Of a stretch of 64,000 nt of DNA, positions 47,446 through 57,536 are shown in pieces. The notes below the pieces were generated by a model. The model made no database searches and was not told the DNA's origin. It worked only from the letters and a program-made list of their open reading frames with translations. Positions within the stretch are counted from its first letter, which is position 1. Every line of letters begins with the position of its first letter. Origin of the DNA: Photorhabdus caribbeanensis (GTDB lineage Bacteria; Pseudomonadota; Gammaproteobacteria; Enterobacterales; Enterobacteriaceae). The position numbers and the translations under genes were made by a program. The stretch spans positions 25,566-89,565 of the forward strand of contig NZ_RCWB01000010.1 in assembly GCF_018448885.1 (NCBI RefSeq), read 5' to 3'.

Positions 47446-48117
47446 ATGAAGAAGAACAATGCAATATCACCTCAAGTTATTAATACAATGGCAATAAGCA
47501 ATGAACCGTGGGGAATAAAGGATAGCTCTTCAAACTTTATCTACGGTAATTCAGCCACAAAGAAATTTATCCACAATTTTAAAGAGTCATTTGATTATGA
47601 AGGGCTTGATGATCATGAGCTGCCTTGGGATGGCGCTGAGTTCGCCAAGGAGTTTATTATCCACGATAAAAATGTCATGGCTAAAGGTGAAAGAGTCTGT
47701 TCACTTGAAACCCATGTGTTTGGACAAGAGCAAACTCTATCATCCTATTTCTGTGAAAAATTGCCTCTTTATCATAACAATGGTAATTGTATGGGAATTA
47801 TGTACCATATGTGGCAAGCCAAGGAGTATTCATTAACCTACCTATATCAATATTATGATAAACTACCACCATCTATACTACTCCAACCACCCTCTGATCT
47901 TTTTACTCAATGGGAGTGGGATATTATCTTTCTCTTCTTACACAAGCAATCTAGAAAACAGATTGGGGAAATGTTGAATATCGCCTATCATGAGGTTGAA
48001 GAACATATGGCAAGGATATATCGTAAAATCGGGATTCACTCTAGTCAACAGTTGGAAGAATATTGTCGAGCCAATGACTTTCATCATTACATCCCAGAAA
48101 GGTTTTTATTGTCTTAG
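47446..48117 (+). CDS. PAS-LuxR regulator 17
   Basis: 223 residues. Sensor type DSSSNFIYGNSATKKFIHNF, the only full-length copy of the type seen in the relics. The second half belongs to the sub-group of 30997 and 32508 (YLYQYYDKLPPSI, ending ERFLLS). The recognition helix is altered (IAYHEVEEHMARIYRKIG), and FTQREW is FTQWEW. Confidence 0.83.
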   Translation: MKKNNAISPQVINTMAISNEPWGIKDSSSNFIYGNSATKKFIHNFKESFDYEGLDDHELPWDGAEFAKEFIIHDKNVMAKGERVCSLETHVFGQEQTLSSYFCEKLPLYHNNGNCMGIMYHMWQAKEYSLTYLYQYYDKLPPSILLQPPSDLFTQWEWDIIFLFLHKQSRKQIGEMLNIAYHEVEEHMARIYRKIGIHSSQQLEEYCRANDFHHYIPERFLLS

Positions 48118-48262
48118 ATTACGTATTATTTCCCAGTTGCTACACACTACCTTTGTTAATTATTTATTGATAAAATATATGGCCCTATGGAAACAGGCTT
48201 TTTTCAACGGAACATTTCCATTCAATTGTTTAAAAAAGCAATAATTATCTTAAAGGATATTT

Positions 48263-48958
48263 ATGAATAAATCAGGATTAGAAAAAGTCCCTTTTATTAC
48301 TCGTCAATTTACACATGTATGGGACAGAAGCCCTGAACCGTGGTTCGTAAAAGATAAGGAATCCCGTTTTATTTATGCGAATACCAAATTCATTAAAGTC
48401 ATGAAGTTACCGGAAAACTTTAATATTATAGGGCACGCTGTTGAAGAATTACCAACACCCGTTAATGGTTTTGCTCACCATTTTAGAGAACACGATCGTA
48501 GGGTCTTAAAATGTATGCAACGAGTATGTTCTGTCGGCACTTATCCTCAAGGTAATGGTCGGCCGCCTAAATCCTATTTTTGCGAGAAATACCCATTGAT
48601 GGGGGAAGATAATCAATGTATCGGTATTATTTGCCATGCCAGAGAAATAGAACACTTTACAGTATCCCACTATATTAAAAATAATACTCCAATATCTGCC
48701 GCCCCCAGACCACCTAATGATTTGCTAAACGATAAAGAGTGGATGGTTATTTTTCTATTTTGCTGCGGCATGAGCAATAATGATACAGCCCTTGAAATGA
48801 ATGTTTCATGTCATACTGTGGAAAAACATTTTGAAAGTATTTATGAAAAATTATCTGTTAACTCAGTAACAGAATTACGATCACTTTGCAAAGAAAATGG
48901 CTATGACCTCTATATGCCACCACGGTATTTTCTATCCATAGGTCATTTTATATTATAA
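48263..48958 (+). CDS. PAS-LuxR regulator 18, divergent
   Basis: 231 residues. It is closest to 36156 in the sensor half (PEPWFVKDKESRFIYAN, ENFNIIGHAVEELPTPV). Its HTH is different from all others (ALEMNVSCHTVEKHFESIYE) but keeps TVE.H, so DNA binding is plausible. It closes the array; AAGGAT ribosome site. Confidence 0.83.
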   Translation: MNKSGLEKVPFITRQFTHVWDRSPEPWFVKDKESRFIYANTKFIKVMKLPENFNIIGHAVEELPTPVNGFAHHFREHDRRVLKCMQRVCSVGTYPQGNGRPPKSYFCEKYPLMGEDNQCIGIICHAREIEHFTVSHYIKNNTPISAAPRPPNDLLNDKEWMVIFLFCCGMSNNDTALEMNVSCHTVEKHFESIYEKLSVNSVTELRSLCKENGYDLYMPPRYFLSIGHFIL

Positions 48959-49185
48959 GTGATTTATTTTACTATTAACTATTACTCACATCATTTATTA
49001 ATTTTTTTAATAATCAGGAATGCAATTAATGATATCGCCAAATTTTACATTAATTCAGGATCGATAAGCCTTGATATCGATTTCTCCATACTCAGAAAAT
49101 ATTGAACATATTTTGGATGACAGACGATATATACCGCCGATTACGGCGGATGCTACTGCATCCAGAATAATCTTCTGCCTATTTT

Positions 49186-50295
49186 TTAGCCTTTTATTAC
49201 CGCAAGGGCGACGGCCTGTGCACAGCTTTGACTCAGGAGCCTTATCACTGTCTCCACACCACTTCGATTGGGATTTATCCTTATCATCCGTTTTTCTAAC
49301 GTGGGATCAGACTGACGGAATGTACCAGACAACCGGTAAAACAGTGGCGGAATATCAAATTTTGATTCAGCGCCTACCGGATAAGGCAGTGCGCCAAGCT
49401 GATGAGCAACATGAAGTACTTGTTCAGCAATCTCATCATAAAACTCTACCAGCAATACTTTCGATTGTGCATTGGCGATAAACGCCTGTTTTACCTGCGG
49501 AATAATTCCCTGATTAAGCCGTACCACTAATGTTTCACTCACCTGAGCCTGCACAGCATGCATCACTGGAGCAAATACCAATCCACGCAATACTTCTAAT
49601 GCCTGAAATCCCTGTATCTGACTGCCACCGGAATACATACTACGCCGGATGTGCTCTATTGCCGCTTGTTGGCCTACTACAACACCGACACCTTGCGGGC
49701 CAAACAATTTAAAGCTGGAGAAGGCCGATAATGCAGCCCCCCATTCACAACCGATATGTTCCACTTTCATGGCTGCATAGTTATCGTCAACCAGAACCGG
49801 TAGCGAGGCGGCATTCAGCAGTGATATAACCTCTGCCAAGTCATAAGCATCATCAATTTTCTGTCGCGTGTGTTGTACCAATCCCGCCACCGGTGAATGT
49901 TGCAAAATCGCAGCTCGTATTTGTTCGGGTTGGTTGAAATCAGCCCGTACCAAATGCAACCCCATCTGCTCGGCAGTAACCGCTGTCGAGGGATATAACG
50001 GCGCATCATGAACCAACAGACTATCGCCCGCGTTAAGTAATGCCGCCAGCCCACAACGTATTGCGCCAGTTCCCGCCCCTTGCACTAACACAGCAGCTTC
50101 GGCGGAAAAGAAATCTGCGATAACCTGTTCAACACGTTGTGTCACTTGTGGCCGATTCAATCCCGGCACCAACCCTAAATCTCCGGTGGTGAGAAAATCC
50201 GCACCGGGAAAATGGCGGCAGATAATATCAACTAAACGAAACTGTTTGTGCTGCGCCTGCTCCATGCTCAGACTGGGTAATGGATAGGTGTTCAA
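49186..50295 (-). CDS. yhfS: YhfS, PLP-dependent transferase-like protein
   Basis: 369 residues, fold-type I aminotransferase-like. GAGTGAIRCGL (about 75-85) is the cofactor phosphate cup, LVDDNYAAMKVEH the Asp strand (about 170), and SSFKLFGPQGVGVV holds the Schiff-base Lys (about 195). The substrate is unknown. Last gene of the yhf operon on the minus strand. Confidence 0.88.
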   Translation of the reverse strand: MNTYPLPSLSMEQAQHKQFRLVDIICRHFPGADFLTTGDLGLVPGLNRPQVTQRVEQVIADFFSAEAAVLVQGAGTGAIRCGLAALLNAGDSLLVHDAPLYPSTAVTAEQMGLHLVRADFNQPEQIRAAILQHSPVAGLVQHTRQKIDDAYDLAEVISLLNAASLPVLVDDNYAAMKVEHIGCEWGAALSAFSSFKLFGPQGVGVVVGQQAAIEHIRRSMYSGGSQIQGFQALEVLRGLVFAPVMHAVQAQVSETLVVRLNQGIIPQVKQAFIANAQSKVLLVEFYDEIAEQVLHVAHQLGALPYPVGAESKFDIPPLFYRLSGTFRQSDPTLEKRMIRINPNRSGVETVIRLLSQSCAQAVALAVIKG

Positions 50296-50378
50296 TATCT
50301 GCTCTCCCGCACTATTTATTCTCCCGCACTTCCCCCTCTATTTTTATCATCACAAAATAAAGGGGGAAATCTACTCAA

Positions 50379-51734
50379 TTAACTGATGCCCACCAGATAG
50401 ATGACGTTGGCTAATACACCAACCACAATCGTTGCAATAGGCCCAATCGCCATTTCAACCAAAGGACGTTTAGCCGTGCGGTTGAGCAGATAAATGCCCG
50501 CCACCACCATGAATCCCATGCCCGGCAGAATAGCATTGGAAGCCATCATTCCTCCCACCAATAGGGCAACTTCCAACATGCGGGTAATAACGGTTCGTAT
50601 ATGTTCACCACAAGCTTTAACCCCGGGATATTTATCCAACCAGATAGCAATTCTCGCCAGTAGTTTGATTTCCATGAACATAATCACACTGCCGACAATG
50701 AAGGCAATCCACAGATTATTGGTAACTAATCCCGCGACAAACACAAATTTCATGCCGACCGGGCTATAAACCCCAGTAGCAATGGCGGTCATACCGACTA
50801 ACGGCACAAAGCTGATCGCTCTGGCAAGCGCCACCAGCATAGCGTTAGCCCCTTCCCCCTGCGCCATCAGTTGCAGTGATACAGGCCCCTCCGCCAGCAA
50901 ACTAAGCGACATCGAAGCCGCTACAGCAGTCAATCCCCCACTGAATACCAGCAACCAGATGTTATTTTGAATACGCTGGATCCGCGTGGAAAATAATCCA
51001 ACTAGCATCTCATTCGCCCCCTTGGACGAAGCAGATCCTTCGCCAGCTTTGGGTGCACGCTGTTTCATAGCAAAATAGAACATCACTATCATCGAAATCA
51101 GCAGGGCTATCCCGTTAGGGTCCAACTGCACCGGTTTGCTCAGAGCGCCGCCAAAACTCAATGCTCCTACCGCTTTCGTCGCGATATACCCTACCAATGT
51201 CGCAATCAGCACCCATATTCCTTTGCCATAGCCATATTGATAGGCCACAACAATCGCAGGAAACAGTGCAAAGCAGGCCACGATAGGATCGCCAACTTTA
51301 CTCAGGTTGCCCATGAAATTAACCGGCAAATGGGCAAAGATGTCGACAACAGATCGTAAACCGGTCATCAGGGCAACGGCATACAGCGCCCCCAAGATAG
51401 CGGAAAGTATGAAACCTTTTTTACTATTTGCACACCAGGTTCCAATGACATCAGTTCCCAGTAATAGGCTATGCACCAAAATAATCGGAGCGGTCAGCGA
51501 GAACGGAATACCAAAGCCGATAACCAAACCAAAGCTTAGGGCAAAACTGGTGGCCGCCAAGGTCTTACGATTCATACGCCCTTCCAGATGTTCCGGCATT
51601 AAAGGACGTAGACCATCATGAAATACCGCAATACCACGGTTAGCCATCATGGCAGATATCCCACCAATCACCGCCAACAAACCGGCTTTAAATGGATCAA
51701 TTTCCATTAAACGGCTGAAAAATTCATATTCCAT
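50379..51734 (-). CDS. yhfT: YhfT, multi-spanning inner-membrane transporter
   Basis: 451 residues with ten or more membrane helices; E. coli YhfT is of about the same size. It starts MEYEFFSRLMEIDPFKAGLL. Likely permease for the unknown substrate of the yhf pathway. 10 bp from yhfU. Confidence 0.88.
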   Translation of the reverse strand: MEYEFFSRLMEIDPFKAGLLAVIGGISAMMANRGIAVFHDGLRPLMPEHLEGRMNRKTLAATSFALSFGLVIGFGIPFSLTAPIILVHSLLLGTDVIGTWCANSKKGFILSAILGALYAVALMTGLRSVVDIFAHLPVNFMGNLSKVGDPIVACFALFPAIVVAYQYGYGKGIWVLIATLVGYIATKAVGALSFGGALSKPVQLDPNGIALLISMIVMFYFAMKQRAPKAGEGSASSKGANEMLVGLFSTRIQRIQNNIWLLVFSGGLTAVAASMSLSLLAEGPVSLQLMAQGEGANAMLVALARAISFVPLVGMTAIATGVYSPVGMKFVFVAGLVTNNLWIAFIVGSVIMFMEIKLLARIAIWLDKYPGVKACGEHIRTVITRMLEVALLVGGMMASNAILPGMGFMVVAGIYLLNRTAKRPLVEMAIGPIATIVVGVLANVIYLVGIS

Positions 51735-51744
51735 TTTCCTGCCC

Positions 51745-52104
51745 TCATAAAGAAAAAATAGCCTTGATAATCACCGGAATAACTGCGTCCATATCCTGAC
51801 CAGTAAAACCAAATGCGGTTTTCCCCGCGTTAACATGGGCAATAATTTCTTCATCAGGCAGGATCTTGCCTGGCATACTGATGGTCGCGCATTTATCAAT
51901 ACCAACAATAGCAATTACCATTGCCAAAGCGCCCCCACCTGTATTACAGGCCCCCAAATAGTAATCCGCATTACCGCTCTTAAGCGCTATAGCGGCATCT
52001 ATATCGCCCATCACGGTAATGGATGAGACTTTATCTCCGGCCAGACGGCGTAAGGTTTCAGCAATTCTTTCTTTCTCAATTTGTCCTCCAATAACAAATC
52101 TCAT
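51745..52104 (-). CDS. yhfU: YhfU (DUF2620)
   Basis: 119 residues. Contains GDIDAAIALKSGNADYYLGA and TGGGALAMVIAIVG; glycine-rich small domain of unknown role. Ends next to yhfT and follows php by 11 bp. Confidence 0.87.
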   Translation of the reverse strand: MRFVIGGQIEKERIAETLRRLAGDKVSSITVMGDIDAAIALKSGNADYYLGACNTGGGALAMVIAIVGIDKCATISMPGKILPDEEIIAHVNAGKTAFGFTGQDMDAVIPVIIKAIFSL

Positions 52105-52115
52105 ATGTTTTTCCT

Positions 52116-53006
52116 TTATTTGAAAAATAGTGTTGGGTTATCACGTAACATCAAATCAATATCGGTTTGCGTTAATCCAGCCTCTTTTAACATCGGCACA
52201 AAGGTGGTGATCAAATAGGCAAAGCCATTGCCACCATTGGCTTTTAAATGAGAACGACGGGTAATATCCATCGATAACATGACGCGGTTAAGTAAGCCAC
52301 GTTGGGCCAGGGTCTGTAACATAGCGATCCGCTTTTCATCCGGGTAATAATCGTTTTTGCCAATCGTGTCGAACTGGATGTAGGCACCCTGTTCAATGAT
52401 ACGCAAGATGTTGTCCAGATTATCTTTAAGATCACAGTGACCAATAACTACACGTTCAGCATCTACACCGTGCTTTTTCAGTAACGCCAGTTGCTCAAGG
52501 CCCATCGTGCTTAATGTCGTATGCGTCGAAACAGGGCGCCCGGTTTCCAGATGAGCGATAGCCGCAGCATGAAATACTTTCTCTTCATCAGGCGTAATTA
52601 CCCCTTTGCTGGAACCAATTTCCCCAATCACTCCGGCTTTCAGCGTTGTACCGTCGATACCCTGCTCAATCTCAGCGATCATTTCATCCGCCAGTTGTCG
52701 AGCTGTGGTATGTGCTACATGCTCAGGAAAAAAGGCAGATTGGTAATAGCCAGTTGAAACTATTACATTAATGCCGGAGTTCCGCATCAGATCCAGCATA
52801 AACTGTGGGTTACGTCCCATGTAACGGTTGGTCATCTCCACAATATTGTGTACACCCAAGCTGACCAGCGTTTTCATCTCTTCACAAATCAGGTCGTACT
52901 GATCCAGTCGGCAGTCAATGTTGTTTTTAAATGATGATAAATCGAGATGCAGGTGTTCATGCGCATAGGTATAGCCCGATGCGTCAATTCTGTTTTGCTG
53001 AGTCAT
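52116..53006 (-). CDS. php: Phosphotriesterase homology protein
   Basis: 296 residues, amidohydrolase-type TIM barrel of the phosphotriesterase family. Metal ligands: YAHEHLHLD (HxH), a Glu in IGEIGSS (carboxylate in place of the carbamylated Lys of many relatives), STHTTLST, IGHCDLKDN and MLSMDITRR (terminal Asp). The start is set at MTQQNRID by alignment with E. coli Php; the frame runs 18 codons further up. Substrate unknown. Confidence 0.9.
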   Translation of the reverse strand: MTQQNRIDASGYTYAHEHLHLDLSSFKNNIDCRLDQYDLICEEMKTLVSLGVHNIVEMTNRYMGRNPQFMLDLMRNSGINVIVSTGYYQSAFFPEHVAHTTARQLADEMIAEIEQGIDGTTLKAGVIGEIGSSKGVITPDEEKVFHAAAIAHLETGRPVSTHTTLSTMGLEQLALLKKHGVDAERVVIGHCDLKDNLDNILRIIEQGAYIQFDTIGKNDYYPDEKRIAMLQTLAQRGLLNRVMLSMDITRRSHLKANGGNGFAYLITTFVPMLKEAGLTQTDIDLMLRDNPTLFFK

Positions 53007-53064
53007 AAGTAAGATGGTCCGAAGGTAAAAAGGATGGAGGTGAAGAGGATGGAAATGCATCTAT

Positions 53065-54243
53065 TCACGGGGCATTTTCTCCATTAATCGAAATAGGGCC
53101 CCCTTGGCTGTCATAAAGCCCTTCCAATACCGGATGCCCTGACTGGATACCGCTAACCAACGCCACATCACTGCGAGTAGCAAATATCTGGGTGCGAAAA
53201 CACAGCATAACAGCACAACCGACCGGAAATTCACCGCTCAGAGGGAAATGGTAATCAATACTGGTATCATCCATCGGTAACAAATGAGTAGAAGTAGTTT
53301 GACCGTTTGGCAAGAATATCAGCGCGTTATGCGCCCGTCCACGACGGTAATAACCGCCCCCGTAACAGTAGCTGTTACCGTTAAATCGGTGGGATATTTC
53401 TGTCAGATAAAGCATAGCAATGCGTTCTGGCTGTTCCCCTCGATAATTAGCAAGGATCGTTCCTGTTAGCGCATGTCCCGGCTCGGTATGGGTAACACCA
53501 TACTTTGCCAGTAACGGCAGTGTGCTACAGCTTGACGCCGACGGCGCATTTATCTGCGTCACCTCAATCCCTGCCTGTCGTACAATGTCTTTTGCTTTCA
53601 GTAAAGTAAATAAGTTTGGCGCCGGTAGTGTCTGCTGCTGGTCATCTTGCCACAACAAGCAAGGAAAATGTGTCAACCCTGTCAGTTTTACACCGGGCAT
53701 CGCCATAATGCGCTGAACGATGGCGTTCAATTCCGATAAATGAAAACCCGCCTCCTGACCAGGATATAAATGATCATGATCATCATAGACTTTCAGCATA
53801 ATGCGTTGCACATTTCCCTCACGCTGCGCCAGACTGGAAATTTCCTCTGCTTTTTCTAAAGAAAATACTGTGATCACTTCTGGATGTTGTTGCATCACTG
53901 AGGAGAGCATATTGCGAGGGATCTGTACCAGATGGCCTACATGAGTCACCGGAATTTTCCCGTTCATCAAGATCCTGGCTTCTTTAAAATCCACCGCGGT
54001 GACGCCCTGATAACCCAGCTCTATCAGTTTACGTGCCAACCAGGAGTTACGCCCAACCTGTTTGGTCATCAGGTAGAGAGCAATATCATGATGTTCCGCT
54101 ACCGCAAGCAACCGTCTGGCATTGTCTAAAACCTGATCAACGTCAATAACGTAAGTATCCGGCAGTAAGGCTCCTTGCGCCCATAACATCTGGGCTGCCT
54201 CAATCAGTGCCGGATTTTGTTTGTTCAGCGCATGCATAAACAT
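53065..54243 (-). CDS. yhfX: YhfX, alanine racemase-like PLP protein
   Basis: 392 residues. Alanine racemase-like fold-type III barrel: TYVIDVDQVLDNARRLL, then YLMTKQVGRNSW with the candidate cofactor Lys (about 61), and EPGHALTGT and GGYYRRGR near the C-terminus. GGAGG lies 6 bases before the ATG. In E. coli yhfW (phosphopentomutase-like) lies between php and yhfX; here they are adjacent. Confidence 0.88.
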   Translation of the reverse strand: MFMHALNKQNPALIEAAQMLWAQGALLPDTYVIDVDQVLDNARRLLAVAEHHDIALYLMTKQVGRNSWLARKLIELGYQGVTAVDFKEARILMNGKIPVTHVGHLVQIPRNMLSSVMQQHPEVITVFSLEKAEEISSLAQREGNVQRIMLKVYDDHDHLYPGQEAGFHLSELNAIVQRIMAMPGVKLTGLTHFPCLLWQDDQQQTLPAPNLFTLLKAKDIVRQAGIEVTQINAPSASSCSTLPLLAKYGVTHTEPGHALTGTILANYRGEQPERIAMLYLTEISHRFNGNSYCYGGGYYRRGRAHNALIFLPNGQTTSTHLLPMDDTSIDYHFPLSGEFPVGCAVMLCFRTQIFATRSDVALVSGIQSGHPVLEGLYDSQGGPISINGENAP

Positions 54244-54357
54244 GATGTACCTCCTGTACTTCTTCGGCGATCAATGCCATTATAAAACCTAGATGTTAAA
54301 TCATCATTTTTTTGAATATTTGATGGAAAAAAAAATTTTCCTCATCTCTGTGGTGGT

Positions 54358-54717
54358 TTACCACTGCTTCTTCGCCGACCAAAGGTTAAGCAAATTTGCC
54401 AACAGGTACCCCTCCTCACAGGGATGTAATTGCACGTCAAAATGTGCCAACAACGAAGCGTTAACCGCTTGCAAATGAGAAAAAACACTTGATTGACGTA
54501 TTTCCATCAACAGCTCAATATCCATTGAACTGATTTGTTCTCCCCGGCGTGAGCGCATCAACGCATTAGCCATATGTGTTATTACCATTTCCCCTAGCGC
54601 ATTCCTGACTGGAATTTCCCAATCATTTTCAAGCTGCGCCACAACCTGTAACATGCCATCATAGATATCCTGATCAATGACATTTCCCTGACAGAGTAGA
54701 TTCAGTCGATTTTCCAT
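54358..54717 (-). CDS. yhfY: YhfY, PRD-domain protein
   Basis: 119 residues, a single PTS-regulation domain: VITHMANALMRSRRGEQI has the conserved His. Probably a regulatory partner of YhfZ in the same operon. It is separated from yhfX by 114 bp, possibly containing a second promoter. Confidence 0.83.
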   Translation of the reverse strand: MENRLNLLCQGNVIDQDIYDGMLQVVAQLENDWEIPVRNALGEMVITHMANALMRSRRGEQISSMDIELLMEIRQSSVFSHLQAVNASLLAHFDVQLHPCEEGYLLANLLNLWSAKKQW

Positions 54718-54743
54718 GTCGTGAACCTCCCCCCCATGCCAAA

Positions 54744-55649
54744 TTAATAACTTGGGTCCTGCTGGCCTGCCAGTACACGTTGTTGATGGGCTAACAACTC
54801 TGTTTTATTCACCATAGTACGTACAAGTTGCTGAATCAGAATGTCATCAGTTCTGGTTAAAACTACTGCCTCAGAAGCTTGGATAAAACATGCACTTCCA
54901 CGGAGCGGTACTGCAATAAGCTCCCTGGAACTCAGTTCAATTTCTCTGCTAACGTTCCAGATCACCGCATCAATGTCACCTTTCGCCACCTTATGCAGGC
55001 TCTCGTGGTAAGAGATATCCACCAACGTGATATCCTGCCCAGCAAAGTACACCTCAGTCATGATCTTCTGATCGGCAGAACGATGATCCAACCCAACACG
55101 ACGAATATTATGTTCACCTCCTTTGCGATAAATCAGTTGGTGTGCGCCAACATAGGTATGTGGCCCCAATCCAAGTACAGCGCGGACATCACCCTGCTCC
55201 AGATAAGTCTGCGCCGCCAAATGTGATACTACCGCCAAGTCATAAATGCCGTTACGCAAGCATTCCATCCTGGCATCTGAACCTCTCATATGGGCGAAAT
55301 AAAACGGAATGCCCTCAAATTGCGCTTTCAAGCCGCTCGCCAATCCTTCATACAATAGGGTATAAGGCAGCGGCATTGCACAAACCACGTTACTAATGTC
55401 AGCATGGGCTAACAGCGCTTTGTGATCCACACTGACCAGATAACTGCCGTTGCGCCCCCGCCGTTCTACGTAAACCGCGCCAGAACTCTCCAATTTTTTT
55501 AATGCAAACTGAACTAGCCCAACAGATAACCCATAGTCAGATGACAGCTCTTCAATCGTCTTCAACCGATTACCACAATGCTCACCTAGCAGATAACGCG
55601 CCAGACACGCCTGAGCAACCCCCTCTTTTTTTAACAGCCCACGACCCAT
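54744..55649 (-). CDS. yhfZ: YhfZ, GntR-like transcription regulator
   Basis: 301 residues. N-terminal winged HTH (about 20-75: RLKTIEELSSDYGLSVGLVQFALKKLESSGAV) and a C-terminal ligand-binding part resembling periplasmic-type binding proteins. First gene of the yhf operon, so likely its local regulator. Confidence 0.87.
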   Translation of the reverse strand: MGRGLLKKEGVAQACLARYLLGEHCGNRLKTIEELSSDYGLSVGLVQFALKKLESSGAVYVERRGRNGSYLVSVDHKALLAHADISNVVCAMPLPYTLLYEGLASGLKAQFEGIPFYFAHMRGSDARMECLRNGIYDLAVVSHLAAQTYLEQGDVRAVLGLGPHTYVGAHQLIYRKGGEHNIRRVGLDHRSADQKIMTEVYFAGQDITLVDISYHESLHKVAKGDIDAVIWNVSREIELSSRELIAVPLRGSACFIQASEAVVLTRTDDILIQQLVRTMVNKTELLAHQQRVLAGQQDPSY

Positions 55650-55801
55650 AATAATTCTTCATTTTTTTGAATGTATTTATATCTAATTTAAGCAGGCAAA
55701 TAACAATCGGAAAATAGCAAAAATGCGAATGAGGTCACGAATAAAGAGATAATTTCCTTTAATTTCAATTAGTTTAGTTTGATAACTAATAATTTCTGTC
55801 T

Positions 55802-57487
55802 TTATACTTTAGTCGGGGTCGCTTCTGGACGCTTAAGTAATGCATAAATAAATCCTGCCAATAGGGTGCCGACAATAATCGACATTAAATAACCCAATAC
55901 TGGTGTGATAGCTCCTGGGATCAACAGCACAAACAGGCCACCGTGTGGTGTCATCAATTGCGCACTCACTGCCATAGAGATCGCTCCCGTCACTGCACCA
56001 CCAACGATACAACATGGGAGCACACGCATCGGATCGCGGACAGCAAAAGGAATCGCGCCTTCGGAAATAAAACATAGGCCCAACACCAACGCGGCTCTAC
56101 CACTTTCCCGCTGAACGTTATCGAACTTCTGCCGGGCAATCAGAGTCGCCACCCCCATTGCCAACGGTGGAACCATCCCCGCAGCCATAATGGCAGCCAT
56201 TGGCGCATAGGTTTGCGAACTAAGCAAACCGACACCAAACGCATAGGCTGCTTTGTTTATCGCTCCCCCCATATCAGCACACATCATCCCACCCAAAATG
56301 GCCCCTAGCAGGAGCGCGTTGGTTGTTCCCATATTAGAAAGCCAGTGCGTTAGCCCCGCCATGATACCGGCGGCTGGTTTACCAATAACGTAAATCATAA
56401 TCAATCCAGTGATCAGGCTAGCAAATAGCGGAATGATCAAAATCGGTTTCAACGCTGCCATACTCTGCGGCAATTTCACTTTGGTGCTGAGTAACTTCGC
56501 TACGTAACCGGCGAGGAAACCCGCAATAATACCGCCAATAAATCCCGCATTCGTGCTAGTTGCCAACATACCGCCAATCAAACCAGGCGTCAGACCTGGA
56601 CGATCAGCGATCGAGAAAGCAATGTAACCTGCCAATACAGGGACCATCAGCACAAAAGCTGAACCACCGCCGATTTGCATCAACGCGGCTGCCAATGTAC
56701 CCGGCTCTTTAAATGCAGTGATACCAAAAGCAAATGACAGTGCGATACACAGACCACCCGCCACTACCATCGGCAACATATAAGAGACGCCGGTCAACAG
56801 GTGACGATAGATGCCGCCATTCTCTTCTCCTTGTCCGCTTTTAGTACTGTTATTCTGCATATTCTGCCCTGCCGGCTGGAAAGGTTTAGCTTCGACCAGC
56901 GCTTTATCAAATTCTTGCGCTGTTTTCTTCAATGCCAGCCCGGTGGAGGTACGGTACATAGGTTTTCCTGCAAATTTCGCCAAATCTACGTCAATATCTG
57001 CAACAATCAGCACCAGATCCGCTTTTGCCACCTCTTCCGGCGTAATAACATTGCCCGCACCTACCGAACCGCGAGTTTCCACCTTTACCCACCAGCCGCG
57101 CTTTTTGGCTTCGGTTTCGATAGCTTCAGCGGCCATAAAGGTGTGTGCCACACCAGTAGGACAAGCAGTAACCGCGACAATGCGTTTTATATCATCACGG
57201 CTGTCAGTTGCCGGTATCTGATACGGCTTCGCGTCAGCTTTTGCTTGCTGAAAGAAATTTTTCGGCGCATGCAACGCCTGTTCCGTGTCGCCGAGATAAA
57301 CAAGCTTACCATTCAGTGCGTTATCGGTGGGGATGTGACTGCCGGTCACGACCACCAAATCGGCTTCCGCTGGATCTTCTGTTAGTATCAGTCCGTTTTC
57401 CACCGCAGCGGCACTGAGAATTGTTTTCACCAGATAACTTCCGGCAAGTCCGAGTGAGGGATCAATGATAAGCAGTGTTTTCATCAT
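55802..57487 (-). CDS. fruA: PTS fructose transporter, EIIB'BC
   Basis: 561 residues, full length. An N-terminal B'-like domain (1-95) precedes the EIIB domain with phospho-Cys109 in VTACPTGVAHT; the EIIC part (from about 225) has eight or more helices including GGAINKAAYAFG and SEGAIPFAV. It takes up fructose and releases fructose-1-phosphate inside. Downstream of fruB; normally preceded by fruK, which is absent here. Confidence 0.96.
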   Translation of the reverse strand: MMKTLLIIDPSLGLAGSYLVKTILSAAAVENGLILTEDPAEADLVVVTGSHIPTDNALNGKLVYLGDTEQALHAPKNFFQQAKADAKPYQIPATDSRDDIKRIVAVTACPTGVAHTFMAAEAIETEAKKRGWWVKVETRGSVGAGNVITPEEVAKADLVLIVADIDVDLAKFAGKPMYRTSTGLALKKTAQEFDKALVEAKPFQPAGQNMQNNSTKSGQGEENGGIYRHLLTGVSYMLPMVVAGGLCIALSFAFGITAFKEPGTLAAALMQIGGGSAFVLMVPVLAGYIAFSIADRPGLTPGLIGGMLATSTNAGFIGGIIAGFLAGYVAKLLSTKVKLPQSMAALKPILIIPLFASLITGLIMIYVIGKPAAGIMAGLTHWLSNMGTTNALLLGAILGGMMCADMGGAINKAAYAFGVGLLSSQTYAPMAAIMAAGMVPPLAMGVATLIARQKFDNVQRESGRAALVLGLCFISEGAIPFAVRDPMRVLPCCIVGGAVTGAISMAVSAQLMTPHGGLFVLLIPGAITPVLGYLMSIIVGTLLAGFIYALLKRPEATPTKV

Positions 57488-57509
57488 GCTTCTCCTGCTG
57501 TTAGCTAAA

Positions 57510-57536
57510 TTAGGGTTGTAGATCGACGCGCGCCAT
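57510..57536 (-). pseudogene. fruK: fruK scar: last codons of 1-phosphofructokinase
   Basis: Between fruB and fruA only 71 bp remain. On the minus strand they read MARVDLQP and a stop, which is the C-terminal end of enterobacterial FruK (E. coli ends MMARVDLQPFN). Everything upstream in fruK, about 300 codons, is missing. This looks like a deletion from the fruB end to near the fruK end. Confidence 0.85.

Noticed and set aside
49071-49481. 136-codon plus-strand frame
   Set aside because: It overlaps the end of yhfS on the other strand and has no protein-like features; shadow of yhfS.
56801-57385. 194-codon plus-strand frame with many Cys and Phe
   Set aside because: Antisense to fruA, whose domains and catalytic Cys are clear.
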